Below are positions 1-6,446 of a stretch of 7,514 nucleotides of DNA, in pieces. The stretch is from Clostridiales bacterium. GTDB lineage: Bacteria; Bacillota; Clostridia; Oscillospirales; CAG-272. Each line of letters begins with the position of its first letter. The first letter of the stretch is position 1. The stretch is from positions 1-7,514 of the forward strand of contig JAAZGC010000353.1 of NCBI GenBank assembly GCA_012511425.1, written 5' to 3'. The position numbers were made by a program, and so were the translations under genes. The notes under the pieces were generated by a model, which saw only the letters and a program-made list of their open reading frames with translations, was not told where the DNA came from and did not search any database.

Positions 1-293
1 GCAGCGAAAGCTTTTCGGATTATTACGATAATCTTGGCAACAACGCGGATCCATTCTCTTGGATTAAAGTTATTCCCGCTATGAGCAAAGAAGTTCAGAC
101 TGCGACAGGATACGACCACGCAGGTGAGTTTGAGTGTTCAATACTTATGGCGCTGTATCCGGATGCGGTTAAGCTTGACCGACTCGGTGATATCGACCAT
201 TGGTTCACAAAAAGCGCCGCCAAAGCGAATGAAGAGTTGGGAAACAAGATGGTTGAGCTTTCTCTTGATGCTCTTAATAAAAGGATTAAATAA
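1..293 (+). CDS. Creatininase-family amidohydrolase, C-terminal part (5' end outside window)
   Basis: The reading frame is open from base 3 to the TAA at 291-293, so about 96 C-terminal residues are visible and the start lies upstream of the window. The segment GYDHAGEFECSILMALYPDA (codons from about base 108) matches the family signature HAGEFETS followed by LRPDLV. Creatininase-family enzymes are cytoplasmic metal-dependent amidohydrolases acting on creatinine or other cyclic or linear amides, and the acidic residues of this motif belong to the metal-binding active site. Here the usual Thr of the motif is Cys. The tail (WFTKSAAKANEELGNKMVE) is the usual closing helix. The substrate cannot be named: many clostridial members have nothing to do with creatinine. 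The gene converges on the MFS transporter gene and ends just before a shared terminator hairpin. The family call is firm and the exact function unknown. Confidence 0.82.
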   Translation, partial: SESFSDYYDNLGNNADPFSWIKVIPAMSKEVQTATGYDHAGEFECSILMALYPDAVKLDRLGDIDHWFTKSAAKANEELGNKMVELSLDALNKRIK

Positions 294-337
294 GCTGATA
301 CGCCGCTTAACCGATCCGGCATAATTCGAAAACAAAT

Positions 338-374
338 AACCGTCCGACATCAAATTGCCGGACGGTTTTGTTTT
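338..374. terminator. Rho-independent terminator, probably bidirectional
   Basis: A perfect 9-bp stem, AACCGTCCG (338-346) with CGGACGGTT (359-367), encloses a 12-nt loop and is followed on the plus strand by TTGTTTT. On the minus strand the same hairpin is followed by ATTTGTTTT. It lies between the convergent ends of the creatininase-family gene (stop at 293) and the MFS gene (stop at 418), so it can serve both. Confidence 0.85.
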
Positions 375-417
375 AACAGATTATATTGAACGTTGAAGCT
401 AAACGAAACATTTTATT

Positions 418-1659
418 TCAAAGTATCTCCGATTCTAATTCTGCTGTTTTTCGGGATTTATTTTTGATATGTGCTTTCAAAATCAGCAACGCGAGTATCA
501 GGGCGAGCGGGAAAAAAACACCGAATATCATTCCCTGTTTTATGTCTCCGCCTAAAACTTCTGACATTGTTCCGACAAGAGTAGGGCCGGCTGCACAGCC
601 TAAATCACCGCCCAAAGCAAGCAGGGCAAACATTGCGGTTCCGCCGCTTCTGGCGCTTGACGCTGCGACAGAGAATGTTCCGGGCCACATTATGCCGACA
701 GAAAACCCAACTATTCCGCACCCAATGAGAGATAACCACGGAGACGGGGAGAGTGAGATAATCAAATAACCCGCAACACAGAGAGCTGAACTTCCGATCA
801 TATATCCGGCTACATCCACTTTTTCTCCGATCTTGGCATAAATAACACGCGCTGTTCCCATAAGAATCGAGAACATACAGGGACCCATGAGATCGCCTAC
901 GGTTTTATCAACTCCGAGACCGGCTTCGGCAAAATCCGAGGCCCATTGAGAAACTGTCAGCTCAGATGCTCCGGAGCAAACCATCATCAGCATAAGTATC
1001 CAAAATATAGGTGCTTTGAGCAATTTATTGAATGGTACCGTAATTTCGGAAGTTTCTTCAAGGGAAAGAATCGGGACAAAGCAGAACAGAACCGCTCCGG
1101 CAAGAGGGATTAACGCCCATAAAGAAGACAGGATTCTCCAGTTTTGAAGACCGGCTGTATTGAAAAACAATGTAGATAAAACTACAACCGCGACGCTTCC
1201 CCAGCAGTAGAAAGAGTGCAGCAGGCTCATCTGCTGCGATTTGTGTTCGGTCGGACAGGCTTCAACTATCGGACTGATAACAACCTCAATTATTCCGCCG
1301 CCTATTGAGCAAAGCAGTACTGAAATTATAAGTCCGATATAAGGAGAAGGCAAAATATACGGCAATATGCCATATGCGACAAGTCCCGATACCGCTGAGA
1401 TATGCGCAAAAACGACCGCCCTGCGGTAGCCGGTTTTTTCGATCAATTTAGATGATATTAAATCGACGGAAAGCTGGAAGAGGAAATTCAGCGTTATAAG
1501 CGAAGTGATCTGCCCCAAAGGGATGCCGAATTCATTTTGAAAGCGAATAAACAACAGAGTCGGAAAGATGTTGACAATAGCCTGCGTTATATATCCTATA
1601 TAGCAGGAATATATCGTAATCCTGTATTTTGATGCTTCGGTTGTCTCTTTTGCAGTCAT
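418..1659 (-). CDS. Major facilitator superfamily (MFS) transporter, 12 helices
   Basis: A 413-residue integral membrane protein with about 12 hydrophobic segments in two halves, split by a hydrophilic stretch near residues 198-213 (LSLEETSEITVPFNKLL), as usual for MFS permeases of about 400 residues. The loop between helices 2 and 3 (residues 66-80, DLISSKLIEKTGYRR) is the classic MFS motif A region, acidic residue through GYRR. HSFYCWGS (148-155) and GGDLGCAAGP (350-359) resemble helices 5 and 11 of the FucP-like or sugar MFS group, so a sugar or small organic solute is possible, but the substrate cannot be read from sequence. The ATG lies 4 nt after the rnjA stop codon and has no good Shine-Dalgarno (upstream bases GAATATATGAAAAA), suggesting translational coupling within an rnjA-MFS transcript. 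An alternative role is drug or metabolite efflux. Confidence 0.9.
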   Translation of the reverse strand: MTAKETTEASKYRITIYSCYIGYITQAIVNIFPTLLFIRFQNEFGIPLGQITSLITLNFLFQLSVDLISSKLIEKTGYRRAVVFAHISAVSGLVAYGILPYILPSPYIGLIISVLLCSIGGGIIEVVISPIVEACPTEHKSQQMSLLHSFYCWGSVAVVVLSTLFFNTAGLQNWRILSSLWALIPLAGAVLFCFVPILSLEETSEITVPFNKLLKAPIFWILMLMMVCSGASELTVSQWASDFAEAGLGVDKTVGDLMGPCMFSILMGTARVIYAKIGEKVDVAGYMIGSSALCVAGYLIISLSPSPWLSLIGCGIVGFSVGIMWPGTFSVAASSARSGGTAMFALLALGGDLGCAAGPTLVGTMSEVLGGDIKQGMIFGVFFPLALILALLILKAHIKNKSRKTAELESEIL

Positions 1660-1663
1660 TTTT

Positions 1664-3340
1664 TCATATATTCATCACGACGGGCAATATCATCGGATTG
1701 CGTTTCGTTCTGTTGAACAGGAATTTTGCAAGGTCATCCTTCAGCCTTGTCTTGAGCTGCGTCCAGTCGGTGACATTGTGGTCGAGAGAATCCTGGAGAG
1801 CATCTCTGGCAAGCACCTTTACCTGATTCATTAGCTCATCCGCTTCCCTTACATATACAAACCCGCGGGAGACAATGTCGGGACCCGATAAAATCATCTG
1901 TTCTTCGATACTGACTGTTGCAACTACAACGATAAGACCGTCTTTTGACAGATGGCGGCGGTCGCGGAGAACGATGTTTCCGACGTCACCGACACCGTAA
2001 CCATCAACCAATACCTTGCCTGACGGCACAGTACCGTTGAATTTACAGCTGTTTTCATCGAGTTCGAGAACCAGACCGATATCCGAAATAAAGATATGAT
2101 CCTCCGGAATACCGATATCTATGGCGTTTTCTCTGTTTGCCGCAAGGTGACGGTATTCGCCGTGGATAGGCATAAAGAATTTCGGTTTTGTAAGAGCCAT
2201 CATCAGTTTCAGCTCTTCCTTGCATGCGTGGCCGGATACATGTACTTCGATGGAAGTGTCACGAAATATATCGACTCCGCGCTTGCAAAGTTCGTTTATT
2301 ATCTTGTCTATCAGCTTTTCGTTTCCGGGTATTGCCGAAGCGGATATAACGACGAGGTCGGTCGGTCCCAAAACTACTTTATCATGTTCGGAAAATGCCA
2401 TTCTGTAGAGCGCCGACATCGGTTCGCCCTGTGTTCCTGTGGTGACAATAGTAAGCTGCTCCATCGGATAGCGCTTGATGTCATTGATATCGATAAGCGC
2501 ACCGCGCGGCACTTTCATGTATCCGAGTTCGACGGCGGCTGTCACGATATTCAGCATGCTGCGGCCGGTGATTGCTACTTTGCGGTTGAATCGGACGCTG
2601 GTGTCAATTATCTGTTGTACACGATGAACGTTGGAGCTGAAAGTTGCTATTACAATCCGCTTATCCGGATTCATCATGAATATGCCTTCAAGGTTTTCAC
2701 CGACAACTCTCTCCGACGGAGTATATCCGCGGCGCTCGGCGTTTGTCGAGTCGCTCATGAGCAGCAGGACGCCTTCTTTGCCGAGTTCGCCGAGGCGGGG
2801 AATATCCATGATTTCACCGTCGATCGGAGTGATATCAAGTTTAAAGTCTCCTGTATGAACGACGGTTCCGACCGGGGTTTTGATTGCAAGTGCGCAGGCG
2901 TCGGCTATCGAATGATTGACACGGATAAATTCAACGCTGAATCCTCCGGCTTTGACTACATCACCGACCGATACGGTATTCAAATCCGGTTTTCGAGGGA
3001 GGCGATGTTCTTCGAGCTTGTTTCTGAGAATGCCGATGGTCAGACGTGTTCCGAAGATGGGAGCGTCAAGAATCCGGAGAATATAAGGGATAGCTCCGAT
3101 ATGATCTTCGTGGCCGTGGGTCAGGAAAATGCCGCGGATCTTGTCCTGGTTCTTTTCAAGATATGAAACATCCGGTATCACAAGGTCAATTCCGAGCATA
3201 TCTTCGTCCGGAAAGCCGATGCCGCATTCGATGATGATAATGTCATTTGCATATTCGAGAACATACATGTTCTTTCCGACTTCGTTAAGTCCGCCGAGTG
3301 CAAAGACATTTAGTTTGGTTGTGCTTTTGTTTTTTGCCAT
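1664..3340 (-). CDS. rnjA: Ribonuclease J (metallo-beta-lactamase / beta-CASP exo- and endoribonuclease)
   Basis: RNase J is the Firmicute 5'-3' exoribonuclease and endonuclease for mRNA decay and rRNA/sRNA maturation, acting in the cytoplasm as a dimer or tetramer. The 558-residue length is normal for the family. In order: a metallo-beta-lactamase domain with LTHGHEDHIGA (residues 73-83; H75, H77, D79, H80), H143 in VNHS and D165 in HTGD; the phosphate-pocket strand SDSTNAERRG (196-205); the beta-CASP domain with ATFSSNVHR (232-240), TTGTQGEPMSA (300-310) and SGHACKEEL (369-377); the metal ligand H393 in PIHGEYRHL; and a C-terminal domain from about residue 445. All expected catalytic residues are present. 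The ATG at 3340 is supported by an AGGTGA ribosome site 7 nt upstream. Whether this is the J1 or J2 paralogue cannot be decided from one gene; the symbol is given on overall similarity to J1. It is first in a two-gene unit with the MFS transporter. Confidence 0.97.
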   Translation of the reverse strand: MAKNKSTTKLNVFALGGLNEVGKNMYVLEYANDIIIIECGIGFPDEDMLGIDLVIPDVSYLEKNQDKIRGIFLTHGHEDHIGAIPYILRILDAPIFGTRLTIGILRNKLEEHRLPRKPDLNTVSVGDVVKAGGFSVEFIRVNHSIADACALAIKTPVGTVVHTGDFKLDITPIDGEIMDIPRLGELGKEGVLLLMSDSTNAERRGYTPSERVVGENLEGIFMMNPDKRIVIATFSSNVHRVQQIIDTSVRFNRKVAITGRSMLNIVTAAVELGYMKVPRGALIDINDIKRYPMEQLTIVTTGTQGEPMSALYRMAFSEHDKVVLGPTDLVVISASAIPGNEKLIDKIINELCKRGVDIFRDTSIEVHVSGHACKEELKLMMALTKPKFFMPIHGEYRHLAANRENAIDIGIPEDHIFISDIGLVLELDENSCKFNGTVPSGKVLVDGYGVGDVGNIVLRDRRHLSKDGLIVVVATVSIEEQMILSGPDIVSRGFVYVREADELMNQVKVLARDALQDSLDHNVTDWTQLKTRLKDDLAKFLFNRTKRNPMILPVVMNI

Positions 3341-3347
3341 TAATTTT

Positions 3348-3353
3348 TCACCT
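3348..3353 (-). promoter_or_regulatory. Ribosome binding site of rnjA
   Basis: On the minus strand AGGTGA lies 7 nt before the ATG at 3340. It fixes the start codon, and no in-frame upstream candidate has a comparable site. Confidence 0.8.
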
Positions 3354-3472
3354 GATAATGTTGATTTATAGATTGATTCGTTATAATTTTTATATATGTT
3401 TTTGCGAGAGTTTTTTTAGTCTTCGTTCTCACAAATAATTTATTCCTGTCGGATATTCTCCGCCTCTGTTTA

Positions 3473-3548
3473 TGGGCACAAAAATAAAACCGGATCATGA
3501 TTCATGATTCGATCTTTATCGACCTCTGCCCAACGCACAGCAGAGATC
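3473..3548 (-). ncRNA. Possible structured leader of rnjA or small RNA (hairpin cluster)
   Basis: Read as minus-strand RNA, GATCTCTGC (3548-3540) pairs over 9 positions, one of them G-U, with GCAGAGGTC (3529-3521) around a 10-nt loop. On the plus strand the same position would be a C-A mismatch, which favours the minus strand. A small TCGAT/ATCGA hairpin (3522-3509), a 15-bp palindrome (3508-3494) and a U-rich run (TTTTATTTTT, about 3490-3481) follow. UGGGCA (3532-3527), which overlaps the first stem, could instead pair with UGCCCA (3478-3473), giving two mutually exclusive folds. I recognise no known RNA family. The call rests on pairing alone and could be chance. Confidence 0.25.
3494..3508. 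repeat. 15-bp palindrome (possible operator)
   Basis: ATCATGA (3494-3500), one central T, then TCATGAT (3502-3508) make a perfect odd palindrome in the intergenic region. The symmetry and length suit a dimeric regulator. It lies about 170 bp upstream of the DUF2079 promoter and about 155 bp upstream of the rnjA start. No regulator family can be named. Confidence 0.4.
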
Positions 3549-3675
3549 TTAATAAGGGTAGCGCACGAACACATATACATTATATAATTATATCATTTAA
3601 ATAAGTTATAGAAAAAAGCTATGTGTAAAAGATTGATTAATAAAAAGGATAAAAACATTCTATTCTCTATATCTA

Positions 3676-3704
3676 TTGAAATACTGCCCAAAATATGTTA
3701 TAAT
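3676..3704 (+). promoter_or_regulatory. Sigma-A promoter of the DUF2079 gene (extended -10)
   Basis: TTGAAA (3676-3681) and TATAAT (3699-3704) are separated by exactly 17 nt, and TGT immediately before the -10 box provides the extended TGn element. Transcription should start near 3711, leaving a leader of only about 15 nt that is almost wholly ribosome binding site. Confidence 0.85.
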
Positions 3705-3714
3705 GTTGAGGCGT

Positions 3715-3723
3715 AAGAGGTGA
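3715..3723 (+). promoter_or_regulatory. Ribosome binding site of the DUF2079 gene
   Basis: AAGAGGTGA precedes two consecutive ATG codons at 3727 and 3730. From the GAGGTG core the spacing is 4 nt to the first and 7 nt to the second, so initiation at 3730 (one residue shorter) is at least as likely as at 3727. Confidence 0.7.
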
Positions 3724-3726
3724 AAT

Positions 3727-5556
3727 ATGATGATTAAAGATAAATTATATAATTTTACCGCAGAAGTCCGGCAGCGGCTTGAAAAGCGCTCACTTTCCGA
3801 CCCGTCTCTTTTGGCGGCTGCCGCCGCATCTGCTTATATAATCGCTTCGATTTTATCACTTTTACGGTTCAAAAGCTACGGACTTCGGGAGTTTATTACA
3901 GGATTCTCTTACCCTTTGTTCTGGATATCCCTTACTTTAGTTTTTTCGGCGCTGATTGCAGTCACTTTAATTACCCGCAAAGTATCACCCGTTTACTGGA
4001 CGCTTTGTATTTCTGCGGTTGTATTTGCTTCGGCGCTTGCTTCCATACTTGACTCTAATATTTATTACAACATGGGCTTGGCTCTGGTTATTATTATAAT
4101 AACCAAAGCTGTATTGTCAAATGGGCGTCTCTCAATAGAAGCCGATTTGAGTTGGCGCAGCGGCTATATCACCGTAATCGTGCTTGCTGTATTATTGGGC
4201 GTTATAACAGCTTATACAACCGCATTCAAGTATCGAACTTTCAGCGAAGCCACCTTTGATTTGGGTATATTCACACAGATGTTCGAAATGATGGCGAAAA
4301 CCGGGCTGCCGCTGACTACGGTAGAACGAGGGCGGGAGCTTACTCATTTTGCGGTTCATTTTTCTCCTTTTTTCTATCTGCTTCTTCCCGGATATTTAAT
4401 CTGGCGCTCGCCTTTTTATCTGTTCTTTGTTCAGGCGCTCGGTGTCTCGCTCGGAGCGATACCTGTTTACAGAATAAGCAAAGCATTGAAACTCTCGCCG
4501 CTGTCTTCCCTTTTCTGCTCACTTGTTTACCTTATGTATCCGACAATGCTTAACGGATGTTTTCGTGATTTCCACGAGAACAAGTTTTTAGCTGTCTGCG
4601 TTCTTTATCTGATATATTTTATATTGATAGAAAATCGAGCGGGTACAATAGCATTTACACTGCTTACACTGAGCATAAAAGAAGACGCTGCGATATATAT
4701 ATTCGCTATTGCTCTTTTCATCCTCTTTTCAAGAAAAAAGAAATACCGCGGAATAATCATGCTCATTGCCGCCGCGGGATATTATCTGTTTGCGACGAAG
4801 ATGATAACTGTTTTCGGCGGCGAAGCAATGGTTGACAGATTTGCAAATTATTATCTTGACGGTGGGAGAGGTCTTTTGAGCGTTATAAAAACCTGCTTCT
4901 ATGATATCGGCTTTCTGCTGCTCCAGGTTTTTAACGCCGAAAAATTTCAATTTATTCTATGGACATTTGTTCCGCTTACCTTTACTTTGATTACCGGAAC
5001 TTCTCCAGGTGAATTGATACTGCTTATGCCGGCATTGGTTATCAACCTTATGTCCAACTGGATTTATCAATATAACGTTGATTTTCAATATACTTACGGA
5101 TCATGCGCACTGATGATCGCGCTGTATATGCTGGCGCTTGCAAGAATTAAAGAAAAAGAGATAATCGACGATACAAATGATTGGAAACGTCCTTTTGTAT
5201 CGCTTATGCTCTGTATTATATTTACTTTTTCACTGACTTTCGGGAAAACATCGAGATACATGGGTGCATATACAGCAGATAAAGCCTCATACGAGGCTTC
5301 CGAGGCACTTTTGAAATCAGTTCCGAAGGATGCGACCGTTACGGCGGGAGATTTTCTTGTTCCGCATCTTTATTTCATCAGTGAACTTCAAAGCTATCCC
5401 GCTATTTACGGAATCTTGCAGCCGACGGAATATGTCGTCGTTGATCTGCGGGCGCTTGATGATGATTTTGATCCATACATGTTTATGGACGGTGAATATT
5501 CGCTTATTGAAAGCGGCGGGTTTGTTGAGCTCTGGAAGCGCGGCGGCTCCTATTGA
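3727..5556 (+). CDS. DUF2079 family polytopic membrane protein
   Basis: A 609-residue protein: a short charged N-terminus (1-25), then roughly 12-14 hydrophobic segments up to about residue 506, then a soluble C-terminal tail of about 100 residues that includes SVPKDATVTAGDFLVPHLYF (531-550). The order of conserved motifs fits DUF2079 (PF09852): FDLGIFTQ (177-184), HFAVHFSP (207-214), DFHE (281-284) and KEDAA (318-322). These acidic and histidine residues sit in or beside predicted extracytoplasmic loops. Family members are thought to resemble GT-C fold lipid-linked sugar transferases, with early acidic and His residues as likely catalytic or metal sites; that role is inference and no substrate is known. 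The gene has its own strong promoter and no terminator after it, so its transcript can run into smpB-ssrA. Its TGA stop lies inside the next promoter. Confidence 0.85.
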   Translation: MMIKDKLYNFTAEVRQRLEKRSLSDPSLLAAAAASAYIIASILSLLRFKSYGLREFITGFSYPLFWISLTLVFSALIAVTLITRKVSPVYWTLCISAVVFASALASILDSNIYYNMGLALVIIIITKAVLSNGRLSIEADLSWRSGYITVIVLAVLLGVITAYTTAFKYRTFSEATFDLGIFTQMFEMMAKTGLPLTTVERGRELTHFAVHFSPFFYLLLPGYLIWRSPFYLFFVQALGVSLGAIPVYRISKALKLSPLSSLFCSLVYLMYPTMLNGCFRDFHENKFLAVCVLYLIYFILIENRAGTIAFTLLTLSIKEDAAIYIFAIALFILFSRKKKYRGIIMLIAAAGYYLFATKMITVFGGEAMVDRFANYYLDGGRGLLSVIKTCFYDIGFLLLQVFNAEKFQFILWTFVPLTFTLITGTSPGELILLMPALVINLMSNWIYQYNVDFQYTYGSCALMIALYMLALARIKEKEIIDDTNDWKRPFVSLMLCIIFTFSLTFGKTSRYMGAYTADKASYEASEALLKSVPKDATVTAGDFLVPHLYFISELQSYPAIYGILQPTEYVVVDLRALDDDFDPYMFMDGEYSLIESGGFVELWKRGGSY

Positions 5557-5581
5557 CAAAATATTACCGTTGTGATATAAT
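5553..5581 (+). promoter_or_regulatory. Consensus sigma-A promoter of smpB-ssrA, overlapping the upstream stop codon
   Basis: TTGACA (5553-5558) and TATAAT (5576-5581), both perfect consensus, are 17 nt apart, and TGA before the -10 adds an extended element. The predicted start is near 5588, leaving a leader of about 35 nt before the smpB ATG. The TGA stop of the DUF2079 gene (5554-5556) is inside the -35 hexamer. Such a strong promoter fits the high output needed for the abundant tmRNA. Confidence 0.92.
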
Positions 5582-5603
5582 AATAATGCGATTTGACGGC
5601 TGA

Positions 5604-5613
5604 GGGAGGGTGA
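5604..5613 (+). promoter_or_regulatory. Ribosome binding site of smpB
   Basis: GGGAGGGTGA ends 9 nt before the ATG at 5623, with about 12 nt from the GGAGGG core, slightly long. The TGA at 5611-5613 is an in-frame stop, so 5623 is the only possible ATG near the site. Confidence 0.7.
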
Positions 5614-5622
5614 TGTTTCCGC

Positions 5623-6099
5623 ATGGCAGTCCGGGACAATGATAAAGGCAGAAAATTTATTGCCCAGAACAAAAAGGCTTATCACGACTATTTTATAATT
5701 GACACTTATGAAGCAGGGATAGAGCTTTTCGGTACCGAGGTTAAATCGGTGCGCAAAGGCTCAGTTAATTTAAAAGACAGCTTCTGCACAGTCGAAAACG
5801 GAGAATTGATAGCTCACGGAATTCATATCAGCCCTTATGAGCAAGGAAATATTTTCAACCGTGAACCGCTGCGGAAAAAGCGTCTTCTGATGCATAAACG
5901 CGAGATTCTGCGTCTTATGATGAACATTAACAAGGAAGGCTATACACTTGTTCCGCTGTCGTTATATTTTGTCAAATCCTGGGTCAAGGTTGAGCTTGGG
6001 CTTTGCAAAGGCAAAAAACTCTATGACAAACGCGAAAGCAGCGCTTTGCGCGATGCCGAGCGTGATATTGAAAGAGGTCGAAACGAAGGATACCTATAA
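5623..6099 (+). CDS. smpB: SsrA-binding protein SmpB
   Basis: SmpB binds tmRNA, mimics the missing codon-anticodon part and delivers alanyl-tmRNA to ribosomes stalled on broken mRNA. The 158 residues span the whole family length. Visible signatures are KAYHDYFIIDTYEAGIELFG (residues 18-37), GTEVKSVRKG (37-46), NLKDSFC (49-55), HISPYEQGNIFN (68-79), LLMHKREI (88-95), TLVPLSLYF (107-115) and GKKLYDKRESS (129-139). The central part is the OB-fold barrel that holds the tRNA-like domain. The basic tail from about residue 130 (DKRESSALRDAERDIERGR) is the helix that enters the empty mRNA channel; it ends in NEGYL. The gene follows its own consensus promoter. Its TAA stop touches the first base of mature tmRNA, so both genes must be made from one transcript unless a promoter lies within the coding region, and I saw no good one there. 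Confidence 0.98.
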   Translation: MAVRDNDKGRKFIAQNKKAYHDYFIIDTYEAGIELFGTEVKSVRKGSVNLKDSFCTVENGELIAHGIHISPYEQGNIFNREPLRKKRLLMHKREILRLMMNINKEGYTLVPLSLYFVKSWVKVELGLCKGKKLYDKRESSALRDAERDIERGRNEGYL

Positions 6100-6443
6100 G
6101 GGGGCGCAATGGTTTCGACGGGGACTTTGAAACAAGATAAGCAGGCGGAGGCGGAGATCCTCCATAAAAGCTCTAAAAACAATAACTGATAACAAGACTG
6201 AACTTGTTGCTGCCTAATTAGGCAGCCGTCCGCTCAGAGAGTATCGCGGCTCTGTGTCGGGCGTCATTCAGCGGTGAACGTGAACTGAGAGTTCGTCCTT
6301 ATAACAGTCACGGATAAAAGGGCTGCCCGCGCCGTTTTTTGCCGGATGGAGCCGGCGCGGGGAGAGCAATCGTCCGGCTGAGCCTGGAGAAAGTTTTGCG
6401 GAGGAGTTTTCGGACACGGGTTCGATTCCCGTCGCCTCCACCA
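6100..6443 (+). ncRNA. ssrA: Transfer-messenger RNA (tmRNA)
   Basis: A 344-nt one-piece tmRNA. GGGGGCG (6100-6106) pairs with CGCCTCC (6433-6439); the third pair is G-U (6102 with 6437), the identity element read by alanyl-tRNA synthetase. The discriminator A (6440) and CCA (6441-6443) are encoded. The signature GGTTTCGACGGGG (6111-6123) is the D-loop analogue, and ACGGG-TTCGATT-CCCGT (6416-6432) is the T arm. CAGGC (6142-6146) with GCCTG (6382-6386) forms part of helix 2. PK1 is GGAGG/CCTCC (6147-6151 with 6159-6163) plus GGAG/CTCT (6153-6156 with 6171-6174). Helix 5, GCTGCC/GGCAGC (6209-6214 with 6221-6226), holds the tag stop codon in its loop. A clear late pseudoknot is formed by a 9-bp stem (6326-6334 with 6353-6361) plus GCCGGA/TCCGGC (6341-6346 with 6373-6378). 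A strong terminator follows at once. Confidence 0.98.
6188..6217 (+). other. tmRNA proteolysis-tag reading frame, predicted tag DNKTELVAA
   Basis: The frame ending GAA CTT GTT GCT GCC TAA encodes the degradation signal. The stop at 6215-6217 lies in the loop of helix 5, as expected. The resume codon is inferred to be GAT at 6188: it lies 13 nt after the 3' strand of PK1 (Escherichia coli has about 11) and is preceded by ATAACT, which places U at -5 and A at -4 like the essential U85-A86 of E. coli (ATAGTC before GCA). The same frame extends back to a GCT at 6170, but that codon is part of the PK1 stem. The added tag would be Ala (from the charged tmRNA) then DNKTELVAA; the -VAA end is a hydrophobic ClpXP-type signal. 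Confidence 0.72.
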
Positions 6444-6446
6444 TAT

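Larger units (their letters stand above)
3341..3726. other. Divergent intergenic region between rnjA and the DUF2079 gene
   Basis: This 386-bp AT-rich stretch carries no convincing open frame. The right end holds a consensus promoter for the DUF2079 gene. The centre (3473-3548) holds a cluster of inverted repeats that fold best as minus-strand RNA and would lie in the rnjA leader or in a small RNA gene. Minus-strand TATAAT boxes occur at 3592-3587 and 3584-3579 inside an AT-rich block but lack a recognisable -35 box. A minus-strand TATAAC at 3386-3381, close to rnjA, also lacks a good -35, so the rnjA promoter is not established. Confidence 0.6.

Noticed and set aside
386..769. Open frame of 127 codons on the plus strand opposite the MFS gene
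   Set aside because: A shadow of the transporter gene: Pro/Ser/Asn-rich product, no ribosome site, no motif.
2096..3166. Open frame of 356 codons on the plus strand opposite rnjA
   Set aside because: It lies wholly antisense to RNase J, whose catalytic motifs are all intact on the other strand. Its translation is low-complexity Cys/Tyr/Asp-rich with no recognisable domain.
5317..5685. Minus-strand frame opposite the DUF2079 end and smpB start
   Set aside because: It crosses a perfect consensus promoter and two real genes on the other strand and has no recognisable domain.
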